50,393 bases of DNA, from contig JAETRI010000008.1 of the NCBI GenBank assembly GCA_021770245.1, positions 68,927 through 119,319 of the forward strand, given 5' to 3'. The position numbers and the translations under genes are program-made. Below are positions 25,384 to 32,116 of the stretch, piece after piece (the stretch's first letter is position 1; every line of letters starts with the position of its first letter). Under the pieces are notes generated by a model. The model had not been told where the DNA came from. It saw only the letters and a list, made by a program, of their open reading frames with translations, and did no database searches. The DNA is from Lachnospiraceae bacterium. GTDB lineage: Bacteria > Bacillota > Clostridia > Lachnospirales > Lachnospiraceae.

Positions 25384-25884
25384 CTACTCCACAGGTTCGC
25401 CCAGCTGCCTGACATAGTCGCTTCCCCCGTCCGGCACGGTCATAACCTGTCCTTCCTCCGGGTACATCATCCCCAGCTCCGTGATGGCAATCCTGCGGAT
25501 CTCCTCCAAGTCAATCGCGCTTTCGATCCTGCTGTATTCCTCGTCATTGGCCACCTTTAAGCTGTTCAGGGTGCTTTCCATGGAAGCGATGCGCTTAATG
25601 CTCGCCGTAATCTCGGACTGCAGGCGTATATATCCCACCAGGATCCATCCCGCCATCAGCAGGGAAACCGACAAAAACAGCACATATCCCAGGTTCATAT
25701 ATACAGCTCTGTCCCTGTTCTTCTTTACCGCATGGCTCAGTTCCCTCTTTCGCGGCGGTTTGCGTATCTCAGTGACCACATCCAGTTTTCTTGCCGTATT
25801 TCCTGCAATATATGCGCTGTCATTGTATCTGTATCCACCCTCTGCCGGGCGCCTTGCCTGTCTTCTTCCTGTAGTCCGTGCCAT
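25384..25884 (-). CDS. ftsL: FtsL-like septum formation initiator
   Basis: A 166-residue bitopic protein assigned mainly from its position between rsmH and the FtsI-type PBP. A basic cytoplasmic region of about 60 residues precedes a membrane segment (LGYVLFLSVSLLMAGWILVGYI). A coiled coil with Leu heptads follows (RLQSEITASIKRIASMESTLNSL), and then IRRIAITELGMMYPEEGQV, which matches the FtsL/DivIC C-terminal pattern. Primary sequence of FtsL is poorly conserved, so the call rests on shape and context. The ATG at 25884 has TTGAGG before it. Confidence 0.8.
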   Translation of the reverse strand: MARTTGRRQARRPAEGGYRYNDSAYIAGNTARKLDVVTEIRKPPRKRELSHAVKKNRDRAVYMNLGYVLFLSVSLLMAGWILVGYIRLQSEITASIKRIASMESTLNSLKVANDEEYSRIESAIDLEEIRRIAITELGMMYPEEGQVMTVPDGGSDYVRQLGEPVE

Positions 25885-25901
25885 GGCAGTTACCTCAACT
25901 A

Positions 25902-26879
25902 TCAATCAGATTCCGGCATTTTTGCTTCGCCGGACGGCTCATCCGGCCGGCGCTCAAAAATTCTCAGCTTCGCGCTCTTTGAGCGCGGGTTCTCCTCCAT
26001 CTCCTTTTGTGAAGGAAGGATGGGTTTTCGTGTGGCTGCTTTTCCCAATGGTTTCCTGCCACATATGCAGACCGGGAAATCCGGCGGGCAGGTACAGGGA
26101 TTCTCCATCTGCCGGAAGAGATTCTTCACGATCCGATCCTCCAGGGAGTGGAAGGTGATCACACAGAGCCTTCCTCCCGGGTTCAGAAGCCGGACCATCA
26201 TCTCCAGCGAGTTTTTCAGTACCTCCAATTCATGATTGCATTCAATACGGATTGCCTGGAACGTCCTTTTGGAAGGATGCCCGCCCGTAGCGCGCATCTT
26301 CGCCGGTATGGCCGTCCGGATCAGCTCGTTTAGCTCCCCCGTGGTCTCGACGGGTTTCTTCTCCCTCGCCGAGAGGATGTTTCTCACAATCTTTTTGGCA
26401 AAGGGTTCCTCTCCGTACTCACGCAAAACCCGCAGAAGCTCCGCCTCGGAGTACTCATTCACGATCTTCCTGGCGGAAAGCGCCTGCCTGGTATCCATCC
26501 GCATATCCAACGGCGCGTCGAAGCGGTAGGAAAACCCCCGTTCCCCCCGGTCCAGCTGCCAGGAGGATACGCCCAGATCCAGAAGGATCCCGTCCACTCT
26601 CCGGATTCCCAATTCCGCGAGCACGCGCTCCGCATTCGAGTAATTATCCCTTACAAGCGTGATATGCCCCGCGTATTCGGACAGCCTGTCCGATGCGGCG
26701 GCGACTGCGTCCCCGTCCTGGTCGATCCCGATCAGGCGCCCGCCCTCTCCCAGGCGGGCCGCAATCCCTCCGCTATGCCCCCCGCCGCCCAGGGTTCCGT
26801 CTAAATAGATCCCCTGCGGCTTTATCTTAAGCCCCTCTATCACTTCATCAAAAAGTACCGGTTTATGACCAAATTCCAT
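25902..26879 (-). CDS. rsmH: 16S rRNA (cytosine1402-N4)-methyltransferase
   Basis: A 325-residue RsmH (MraW), the SAM-dependent enzyme that methylates N4 of C1402 in the ribosomal P site. The start [16 protein letters not shown] is typical and follows AAGGGGATACGG. The SAM motif is [10 protein letters not shown], and later motifs are [20 protein letters not shown] and [13 protein letters not shown]. The conserved end [14 protein letters not shown] is present. It is the second gene of the dcw cluster. An in-frame upstream ATG (26915) is unlikely. Confidence 0.95.
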   Translation of the reverse strand: MEFGHKPVLFDEVIEGLKIKPQGIYLDGTLGGGGHSGGIAARLGEGGRLIGIDQDGDAVAAASDRLSEYAGHITLVRDNYSNAERVLAELGIRRVDGILLDLGVSSWQLDRGERGFSYRFDAPLDMRMDTRQALSARKIVNEYSEAELLRVLREYGEEPFAKKIVRNILSAREKKPVETTGELNELIRTAIPAKMRATGGHPSKRTFQAIRIECNHELEVLKNSLEMMVRLLNPGGRLCVITFHSLEDRIVKNLFRQMENPCTCPPDFPVCICGRKPLGKAATRKPILPSQKEMEENPRSKSAKLRIFERRPDEPSGEAKMPESD

Positions 26880-27015
26880 CCGTATCCCCTTACATACCGC
26901 AGGCAGAGTCCGCAATGCTGCCGTCCATAAGGAGTCTCAAACTCGACCCCTGCATATCGCAGAATGCGCCTGCAATACTGCGCCAATCAGGCGTTCCTTC
27001 ACCGATTCCGGCCTG

Positions 27016-27453
27016 TCAGATTCCCAGTCCCAGTTCGGACATGCGTTCCGCGATGTCCTCCATGGAATCCTCTTCCTCCTGCTGCAGGCCATCCCATCTG
27101 GAACGGCTCCAGATCTCGATACGGCTGGCCACACCCGCCAGCACCACATCCTTTTCCAGTCCGGCAAACTCCCTCAGATTGGCAGGCAGCAGAATCCTTC
27201 CCTGCTTGTCCACCTCCACCTCTGCGGCTCCGGCCAGAAAAAACCTGGCAAACTGACGGTTATCCTTCCTGCTCAGGGGCAGACCCTTTAATTTCTCCTC
27301 AAAGGCATCCCATCCCTGATTGTCATAAGCAAACAGGCAGCCGTCCAACCCTTTCGTAACCACGAACCTGTCTCCCAGGCTTTCGCGGAATTTAGAAGGG
27401 ATGATCAGCCTGCCCTTTACATCGATCGTGTGGTTGTATTCACCCATGAACAT
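27016..27453 (-). CDS. mraZ: Transcriptional regulator MraZ
   Basis: A 145-residue MraZ with its two half-domains: [20 protein letters not shown] at the N-terminus and [20 protein letters not shown] in the second half, each with the AbrB-like (D/K)xxGR motif. MraZ binds repeats upstream of its own operon; four AAGTGG boxes at exact 10-bp steps lie at 27630-27665. I place the start at 27453, with GGTGG before it; the next Met (27447) is also possible. It heads the dcw operon. Confidence 0.93.
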   Translation of the reverse strand: MFMGEYNHTIDVKGRLIIPSKFRESLGDRFVVTKGLDGCLFAYDNQGWDAFEEKLKGLPLSRKDNRQFARFFLAGAAEVEVDKQGRILLPANLREFAGLEKDVVLAGVASRIEIWSRSRWDGLQQEEEDSMEDIAERMSELGLGI

Positions 27454-27474
27454 GACAATCACCACCCTAACCGA

Positions 27475-27604
27475 CATGCCGCGCCCTGCGCGGCAGCGCG
27501 ATGCGAAATTGCGCATGCGATTTCGCATCTGCGATTCGGATTTGGGCCGTCTGCGGCACAAATCCGGGTGTGCGGGAAATAGGCCATCGGGCCTATTTCC
27601 CGCA
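27475..27604 (-). repeat. Mosaic hairpin tract (modules X and Y) in the mraZ leader
   Basis: Module Y (27571-27604) is a perfect 15-bp stem, TGCGGGAAATAGGCC against GGCCTATTTCCCGCA. Module X (27475-27538) has two stems, a GATGCGAAAT...ATTTCGCATC type and GCCGCGC...GCGCGGC. A further GGATTTG hairpin lies between them. The same two modules occur at 46273-46379 in the opposite order. In the mRNA they would form a chain of stem-loops between the MraZ boxes and the mraZ start. Confidence 0.65.
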
Positions 27605-27629
27605 CTAAGCAGCCGGTGGGAAAATGGCT

Positions 27630-27665
27630 CCACTTCTCTCCACTTCAAGCCACTTTTCACCACTT
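27630..27665 (-). promoter_or_regulatory. MraZ operator: four AAGTGG boxes at 10-bp steps
   Basis: On the minus strand AAGTGG occurs at 27660-27665, 27650-27655, 27640-27645 and 27630-27635. Each is exactly 10 bp from the next, one helical turn, so all face the same side of the DNA. This matches the known MraZ mode of binding several short direct repeats. They begin just downstream of the -10 element, a position suited to repression. Confidence 0.8.
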
Positions 27666-27677
27666 GTATTTGATTTT

Positions 27678-27706
27678 ATTATAATTCTGCGCATTTTGCA
27701 AGTAAA
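27678..27706 (-). promoter_or_regulatory. Sigma-A-type promoter of the mraZ/dcw operon
   Basis: On the minus strand TTTACT (27701-27706) and TATAAT (27678-27683) are 17 bp apart, directly upstream of the MraZ boxes. Confidence 0.7.
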
Positions 27707-27838
27707 AACAAGGAATCTTCACAAAAAACGGCCGATTGTTAATGATTTCCATATCAGTCAAACGGGAAATTTCCACATGTTGTACTTTCCTTTTCGGCAC
27801 ATACCATATGTGGATTCAGGTGCAAAACCTGCACAACA

Positions 27839-27917
27839 AACGCATGAACGGCCCTACGCTCCGCAGGGCTCTGCCAGGGGCATCATCCGAGCGCAGGGCC
27901 GTTCATGCGTTTGTCCT
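27839..27917. repeat. Large dispersed intergenic repeat, palindromic copy E
   Basis: AAACGCATGAACGGCCCT at the left and AGGGCCGTTCATGCGTTT at the right are exact complements, with a further GCTC/GAGC pair inside. The right end plus TGTC is the conserved end of the large repeat family, so this copy has it at both ends. It lies between the divergent mraZ and C39-like genes. Confidence 0.7.
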
Positions 27918-27936
27918 GGTAACCCTGCATACCGCC

Positions 27937-27965
27937 TTTCAAAAGCAGAACGGTTCTGTTATAAT
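27937..27965 (+). promoter_or_regulatory. Sigma-A-type promoter of the C39-like gene
   Basis: TTTCAA (27937-27942) and TATAAT (27960-27965) are 17 bp apart, about 125 nt before the start. The leader contains no further element I can name. Confidence 0.6.
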
Positions 27966-28091
27966 AGGATCTAAAAGGAAGCCCGGCATTTTTCGTTCAG
28001 GGGGAGCACGATAAGCGGCAGGAATTCTGCCCGGAGGCCGCAGGCCGCGGAACTCCTTTTGTGTCTGCTGTCCCGGGAAAGGGAGGTTACT

Positions 28092-28793
28092 ATGTTTTCA
28101 AATAAAATGGCTTCTGTCCTTTCATCTTTTTTCTGTGGTTTCATCCCGAGACATGTGGGAAACCGGACGGTCTATACTGCCTATGAGCTGCTGCGCAGGA
28201 TGCAGAGGATGGCAAAAAGGGATTATAAAGGCCATGCGCCGGCCAACGAGGCCGCCTTCCAAAAACACCTTACACGCCTGCAGCAAACCGGAGGATATAT
28301 CGAAGATCAGATGAATTATGCGGATCTGGCCTATGGGAAAAGCACTCTGCGCAGTGCGGGATGCGGAGTCATTGCGGTCTATAATATTCTTACCCACCTG
28401 GGCTGTCCCCGAAGCCTCCCCGAGATCATCTCAGGGTTTGAAAAAGACGGCCTGTGCCTGGACGGGAAATGGGGCACTTCTCCCGGCGCCATCCGGGATT
28501 ATCTGGCCCGCAGCGGCCTCTCGGCCAGCCTTTCCGTGAAAAAAGAAGAATATAAAACCCTGGCCGAAGACAGCCAGGGTTTCATCCTTACGATCTATAA
28601 TGACAAAAACGATATCCGACAGCAGATACACACCATTGCTGTAACGCGGGAAAACGGGCGCTGCACCGCCCATAACGTATCCTGCGACGGGAAAATAATG
28701 CCGCCCTGCCCCGGTCCGGACGAACTTCTCGCTTCCCTGCACGGCGGCAGGGCGGCAGGAATCGTACTCATCGGGGTAAAGCGCCCCGTATAG
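28092..28793 (+). CDS. C39-like papain-fold cysteine peptidase, cytoplasmic
   Basis: A 233-residue protein with the C39-like papain-fold pattern: a catalytic Cys in SAGCGVIAVYNIL (about residue 95) and a catalytic His in QQIHTIAVT followed by HNVSCDGK. No ABC-transporter part, signal peptide or membrane segment is present, so it is not a bacteriocin exporter and is probably cytoplasmic. The substrate is unknown. The ATG at 28092 follows AGGGAGGTTACT and fits better than an upstream in-frame start. It is divergent from the dcw operon and convergent with ychF. Confidence 0.7.
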   Translation: MFSNKMASVLSSFFCGFIPRHVGNRTVYTAYELLRRMQRMAKRDYKGHAPANEAAFQKHLTRLQQTGGYIEDQMNYADLAYGKSTLRSAGCGVIAVYNILTHLGCPRSLPEIISGFEKDGLCLDGKWGTSPGAIRDYLARSGLSASLSVKKEEYKTLAEDSQGFILTIYNDKNDIRQQIHTIAVTRENGRCTAHNVSCDGKIMPPCPGPDELLASLHGGRAAGIVLIGVKRPV

Positions 28794-28857
28794 GCGGTAT
28801 AAAAGGCCCGGCGGGCCGCAGCCATGGCCTTATACTGTCCTGCTGGATCAAACGGCC

Positions 28858-29955
28858 TTAAACATTGAACCGGAAAAGGATGGTATCCCCGTCCTGAACC
28901 ACATAATCCTTTCCTTCCATACGTACCAATCCCTTCTCCCGGGCGGCGGAAAGGGAGCCCTGCTCCAGCAGATCACGGTAATTCACCACCTCCGCTTTAA
29001 TAAAACCACGTTCAAAATCACTGTGGATCTTTCCCGCCGCCTGGGGAGCCTTTGTCCCGACCCGGATCGTCCATGCCCTGGTTTCGTCTTCCCCGGAGGT
29101 TAAGAAGCTGATCAGTCCCAGCAGCCGATAGCTGGCCCGCACGAGCTTGTCCAATCCGGATTCCGCAAGCCCCAATTCCTCCAGGAACATATTCCGTTCC
29201 TCTTCTTCCAGCTCCGCTATCTCCTCTTCGATCTGGGCACAAATCGCGAATACTTCGCTGCCGTTTTCCTCCGCGAATTTCCGTACCGCTGCCACGCCCG
29301 CATTGGAGGCGCCGTCATCGGCCAGATCTTCTTCCGCCACATTCGCGGCATAGATCACCGGCTTTGCGGTGAGCAGGTTCAGGGAGGCGAAAATCGCTTC
29401 CTCATCCTCATCCCCGGGCGTAAACCGTATGGCCAGGTTTCCTGCTTCCAGGATTTCCTTCACCTTCTCTAAGAGGGCCTCTTCCTTTGCCAGCCCCTTA
29501 TCCATTCGGGCCTGTTTGCCCACCTTGGCAATCCTTCTTTCCAAAATCTCGAGGTCGGAAAAAATCAGTTCCAGGTTGATGGTCTCGATATCCCGAAGGG
29601 GATCAATGCTGCCGTCCACATGCACCACGTTTTCGTCCTCAAAGCAGCGCACCACATGGACAATGGCATCCACCTCCCGTATGTTTCCCAAAAACTGGTT
29701 CCCCAGCCCTTCCCCTTTGGAGGCGCCCTTCACCAGCCCCGCGATATCCACGAATTCGATAACCGCAGGCGTCACCTTCCTGGAATGATACAGATCCCCC
29801 AGCAGCTTCAGACGTTCGTCCGGGACCGTCACGATCCCCACATTGGGATCAATGGTGCAGAAGGGATAATTGGCCGATTCCGCCCCCGCCTTGGTCAAAG
29901 AATTGAATAACGTACTTTTGCCCACGTTGGGCAGGCCTACGATGCCTAGTTTCAT
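28858..29955 (-). CDS. ychF: Redox-regulated ATPase YchF (Obg family)
   Basis: A 365-residue YchF/OLA1-type P-loop protein that binds ribosomes and prefers ATP. The G1 loop is GLPNVGKSTLFNSLT (residues 7-21), G3 is DIAGLVKGASKGEGLGNQF, and the NKXD position reads AANVAEED, typical of the altered specificity of this family. A coiled-coil insert and the C-terminal TGS domain (TWTIR-like AWTIRVGTKAPQAAGKIHSDFERGFIKAEV) are complete. It has its own promoter and a CGGAGG ribosome binding site. Confidence 0.97.
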   Translation of the reverse strand: MKLGIVGLPNVGKSTLFNSLTKAGAESANYPFCTIDPNVGIVTVPDERLKLLGDLYHSRKVTPAVIEFVDIAGLVKGASKGEGLGNQFLGNIREVDAIVHVVRCFEDENVVHVDGSIDPLRDIETINLELIFSDLEILERRIAKVGKQARMDKGLAKEEALLEKVKEILEAGNLAIRFTPGDEDEEAIFASLNLLTAKPVIYAANVAEEDLADDGASNAGVAAVRKFAEENGSEVFAICAQIEEEIAELEEEERNMFLEELGLAESGLDKLVRASYRLLGLISFLTSGEDETRAWTIRVGTKAPQAAGKIHSDFERGFIKAEVVNYRDLLEQGSLSAAREKGLVRMEGKDYVVQDGDTILFRFNV

Positions 29956-30008
29956 GTATTTTAGTCCTCCGTGTTTCCTATCAATAAGTGAGTCTTAACA
30001 GCTATGAT

Positions 30009-30037
30009 AGTATAGCATAGTAGGGCTCAAAAGTAAA
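30009..30037 (-). promoter_or_regulatory. Sigma-A-type promoter of ychF
   Basis: On the minus strand TTTACT (30032-30037) and TATACT (30009-30014) are 17 bp apart, about 55 nt before the ATG at 29955. Confidence 0.65.
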
Positions 30038-30119
30038 TTACGGGATTTTGCATCCATACTAAATATGAAAAACGGTCAACTTCTTCAAGCTTTTTCTGCA
30101 AATAATCCGCAAAATTATC

Positions 30120-30312
30120 TTACATGAATGATACGCCCCTAATCAAGGAAACATCTCCTGATGACTTGCAACTAACAAAGTCAAGCATCTTAGGATGCTC
30201 ATTCACTATTCTCGTAACATTTTGTTGCATTTCGACATCAAACGGCAAAACAACACAAGATTGTTCCTTCAACCATCATTTAATCTCATCATCCTTGATT
30301 TCATCTGATATT
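30120..30312 (-). pseudogene. Remnant of a DUF4411 (PIN-like toxin) gene
   Basis: Just past the toxN stop, one minus-strand frame reads ISDEIKDDEIK, a stop, WLKEQSCVVLPF, then DVEMQQNVTRIVNEHPKMLDF and VSCKSSGDVSLI before a second stop. This follows the middle part of the PIN-like DUF4411 family (EI...L, W-K, D-E-VQ, KS-AD-x-I) as I remember it. The start, the internal stop and the missing C-terminal half show that it is decayed. A short coding-like stretch in another frame (about 30035-30118, ADYLQKKLEEVD) may be a piece of a further gene. Base composition is AT-rich, unlike the flanks. Confidence 0.45.
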
Positions 30313-30735
30313 TCAAAGCAAGTTACCATTACGCTTCTTATGATTGTAAACTATCTCCGCATTTTTTCTTATTCGACATTTTTGCTTATTAATTTCCCGA
30401 TTTTCAGCCTGCAAAAGGAATTTATAATGTGGATCTTTTTCCGCATTGATATTCAGTTCTACCAATTGCCCTCTCGGTACAGGAATCATGTTATTAATAT
30501 TGATAACTGCGTAATCCTTTATCTTAATAAAATCCACACCTTCCTTCATCTTTTTGTGTTTGGGTTTAAACGAGGATAACGGTGCAAAATAGGAAAATTT
30601 ATTGATTTCAAAAACGACTCCAATATACTTACGTCCTGACGATCCTCCTTCATGCCGGAACAAATGCTCCTGATATTGGCTCAAATATTTTATGTAGGAA
30701 TCCTTCACTCCATATATTCTTAAATTATCTTTCAT
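30313..30735 (-). CDS. toxN: ToxN-type endoribonuclease toxin of a type III toxin-antitoxin system
   Basis: A 140-residue protein with the ToxN/AbiQ pattern: SYIKYLSQYQEHLF near the N-terminus, the core strand RKYIGVVFEINKFSYFAPLSS (with the following KPKHKKMK), and AVININNMIPVP. Toxins of this family cut mRNA and are held inactive by a repeat RNA. The start at 30735 has AGAGGAG before it. Upstream lie two RNA repeats and a terminator, the hallmark order. The C-terminus ends soon after IRKNAEIVYN, perhaps 15-25 residues earlier than relatives I know, and joins the DUF4411 remnant, so activity may be altered. Phage defence by abortive infection is the known role of several family members. Confidence 0.85.
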   Translation of the reverse strand: MKDNLRIYGVKDSYIKYLSQYQEHLFRHEGGSSGRKYIGVVFEINKFSYFAPLSSFKPKHKKMKEGVDFIKIKDYAVININNMIPVPRGQLVELNINAEKDPHYKFLLQAENREINKQKCRIRKNAEIVYNHKKRNGNLL

Positions 30736-30788
30736 AAAACTCCTCTGTGTACAAACAATCACATACTTTAACCTCCGCATTATCTGAC

Positions 30789-30819
30789 AGAAAAGGCAGA
30801 GACTCAAATAGTCCCTGCC
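30789..30819 (-). terminator. Terminator between toxI and toxN
   Basis: On the minus strand GGCAGGGACT and AGTCTCTGCC (30795-30819) form a 10-bp stem with one G-U pair and a 5-nt loop, followed by TTTTC. In type III systems this leaky terminator sets the ratio of antitoxin RNA to toxin mRNA. Confidence 0.85.
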
Positions 30820-30823
30820 TCCT

Positions 30824-30898
30824 GATAACTCGCTCACTTATGGGCTGTGCATCACCCACTTATAACTCGCTCATTTATAAGGCTGTGCATCACCTACT
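30824..30898 (-). ncRNA. toxI: ToxI-type antitoxin RNA: two repeats of 38 and 37 nt
   Basis: On the minus strand unit 1 (30861-30898) and unit 2 (30824-30860) share AGTRG, then GTGATGCACAGCC, then ATAARTGAGCGAGTTAT. A third unit begins (AGGAGG) but stops at the terminator. ToxN-family toxins cut their own repeat RNA into units that wrap them as pseudoknots. Here a full trimer could not be made from one transcript with two units, although units from several transcripts could assemble. The promoter lies directly upstream. Confidence 0.8.
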
Positions 30899-30904
30899 AA
30901 TTTC

Positions 30905-30930
30905 AGTATACACTATTTTTTCTAATTACA
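30905..30930 (-). promoter_or_regulatory. Promoter of toxIN
   Basis: On the minus strand TATACT (30905-30910) lies 6-8 nt before the first repeat. TTGTAA is found 15 bp upstream of it, a short spacing. The position, right at the start of the repeats, supports it. The rest of 30931-31093 is AT-rich, with a weak hairpin near 31023-31046 (TTCTGCA/TGTAGAA) that may end the rsgA transcript. Confidence 0.5.
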
Positions 30931-31093
30931 ACACATTTAATAAAATTTTTACTTTTCCTCGGTATTAAGGCTTAAACTAATAGTTTCTAATTCCACTTCA
31001 ACGTACCAATTTTGAAACAAAACGTTCTACAGCTTGTTGCAGAATTTATCGATATTATGAAAAAATCTCCAGCCGGTAACTGCTCCCGATCCC

Positions 31094-32116
31094 CTAATAC
31101 CTTCTCCTGCCTTTGAGTTCCTCATAAAGCAGGCAGTAATTCTCATAACGCACCGGACCGATCTTCCCTTCCGCGAGAGCCTGCTTCACACCGCAGCCCG
31201 GCTCCTTTAAGTGGGCACAGCCGACGAAACGGCAAGAGGATTCCCACCTGGCAAACTCCGGGAAAAAGCCGGACAGTTCTTCCTTCCCGATCCCGTATAC
31301 TCCGGCAAGCTCGATGGAGCTAAAGCCAGGGGTATCCACAATATAGGCGCCGGGGGAAACAGGTATCAGTTCGGAATGCCTGGTGGTATGCCGCCCTCTC
31401 CTGATCTTGCTGCTGACTTCACCGGTTTCCATCAAGACCCCGTCCTGCAGGCCGTTGATCAGGGAGGATTTCCCCACGCCGCTGGGTCCGGCCACCGCGG
31501 TGGTGCGGCTTTGCAGGAAAGCCCGGAGCTTGGCGCACCCTTCCTTTTGCAGGGCGCTGGTAAACAGCACCGGATAGCCCGCAAGGCGGTAATCCAGTGC
31601 CAATTTCTCGAGTTCTTCCTCTTTAACCAGATCCTTCTTGTTAAAACAGATACAGCAGGGAATCCCCTGCTGCTCCATGGTAATTAAAAATCTGTCCAAC
31701 AGGTTCAGATTCGGTTCCGGGTCTGCTGCGGCGAGGATCACCAATGCCTGGTCCACGTTTGCCACCGCGGGACGGATAAGCGCGTTCTTCCTGGGGAGGA
31801 TCCGGCGGACATTCCCCTCCCGCTCCTCCTCATCCAGGACGTCCATTTCCACGTAATCCCCCGGAAGCGGCTTCATGCCGTCCTTCCGAAAGATCCCCTT
31901 CGCCCTGCATTCGTAAACCACACTCCGAAGGGCCGGCGTCCCGTCCGCTTCAAAGCGGCCCGGCCGCCCGGTCATTCCCTCTGTTTGGAGACGGCCCGGC
32001 CTCCCGCACGGGATTGGGCCGTCTGTCCCGGGCGCCGTCTCCGCCATGCCGTCTTCCCACACCTGCACATAATAGAAACCCGCAATGCCTCTGATGATCC
32101 TTCCGCGCATACTCAC
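31094..32116 (-). CDS. rsgA: Ribosome small-subunit GTPase RsgA
   Basis: A 340-residue circularly permuted GTPase that checks late 30S assembly. The order of G motifs is permuted as expected: NKKD (G4), then GPSGVGKSSLIN (G1), then DTPGF (G3). The C-terminal zinc motif C-x6-H-x-C is visible in CRFVGCAHLKEPGCGVKQAL. The N-terminal OB domain carries an unusual low-complexity Gly/Pro/Arg-rich insert of about 40 residues (about 24-65). Its ATG overlaps the prkC stop (ATGA), so it is the last gene of the def-to-rsgA unit. Confidence 0.93.
   Translation of the reverse strand: MSMRGRIIRGIAGFYYVQVWEDGMAETAPGTDGPIPCGRPGRLQTEGMTGRPGRFEADGTPALRSVVYECRAKGIFRKDGMKPLPGDYVEMDVLDEEEREGNVRRILPRKNALIRPAVANVDQALVILAAADPEPNLNLLDRFLITMEQQGIPCCICFNKKDLVKEEELEKLALDYRLAGYPVLFTSALQKEGCAKLRAFLQSRTTAVAGPSGVGKSSLINGLQDGVLMETGEVSSKIRRGRHTTRHSELIPVSPGAYIVDTPGFSSIELAGVYGIGKEELSGFFPEFARWESSCRFVGCAHLKEPGCGVKQALAEGKIGPVRYENYCLLYEELKGRRRY

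Noticed and set aside
30124-30579. Plus-strand frame of 151 codons in the AT-rich island
   Set aside because: It is the reverse of toxN and of the decayed DUF4411 frame, and has no ribosome binding site.
30824-30898. CRISPR array
   Set aside because: Two nearly identical units adjoin without unique spacers and lie before a terminator and a ToxN-like gene, so an antitoxin RNA fits better.
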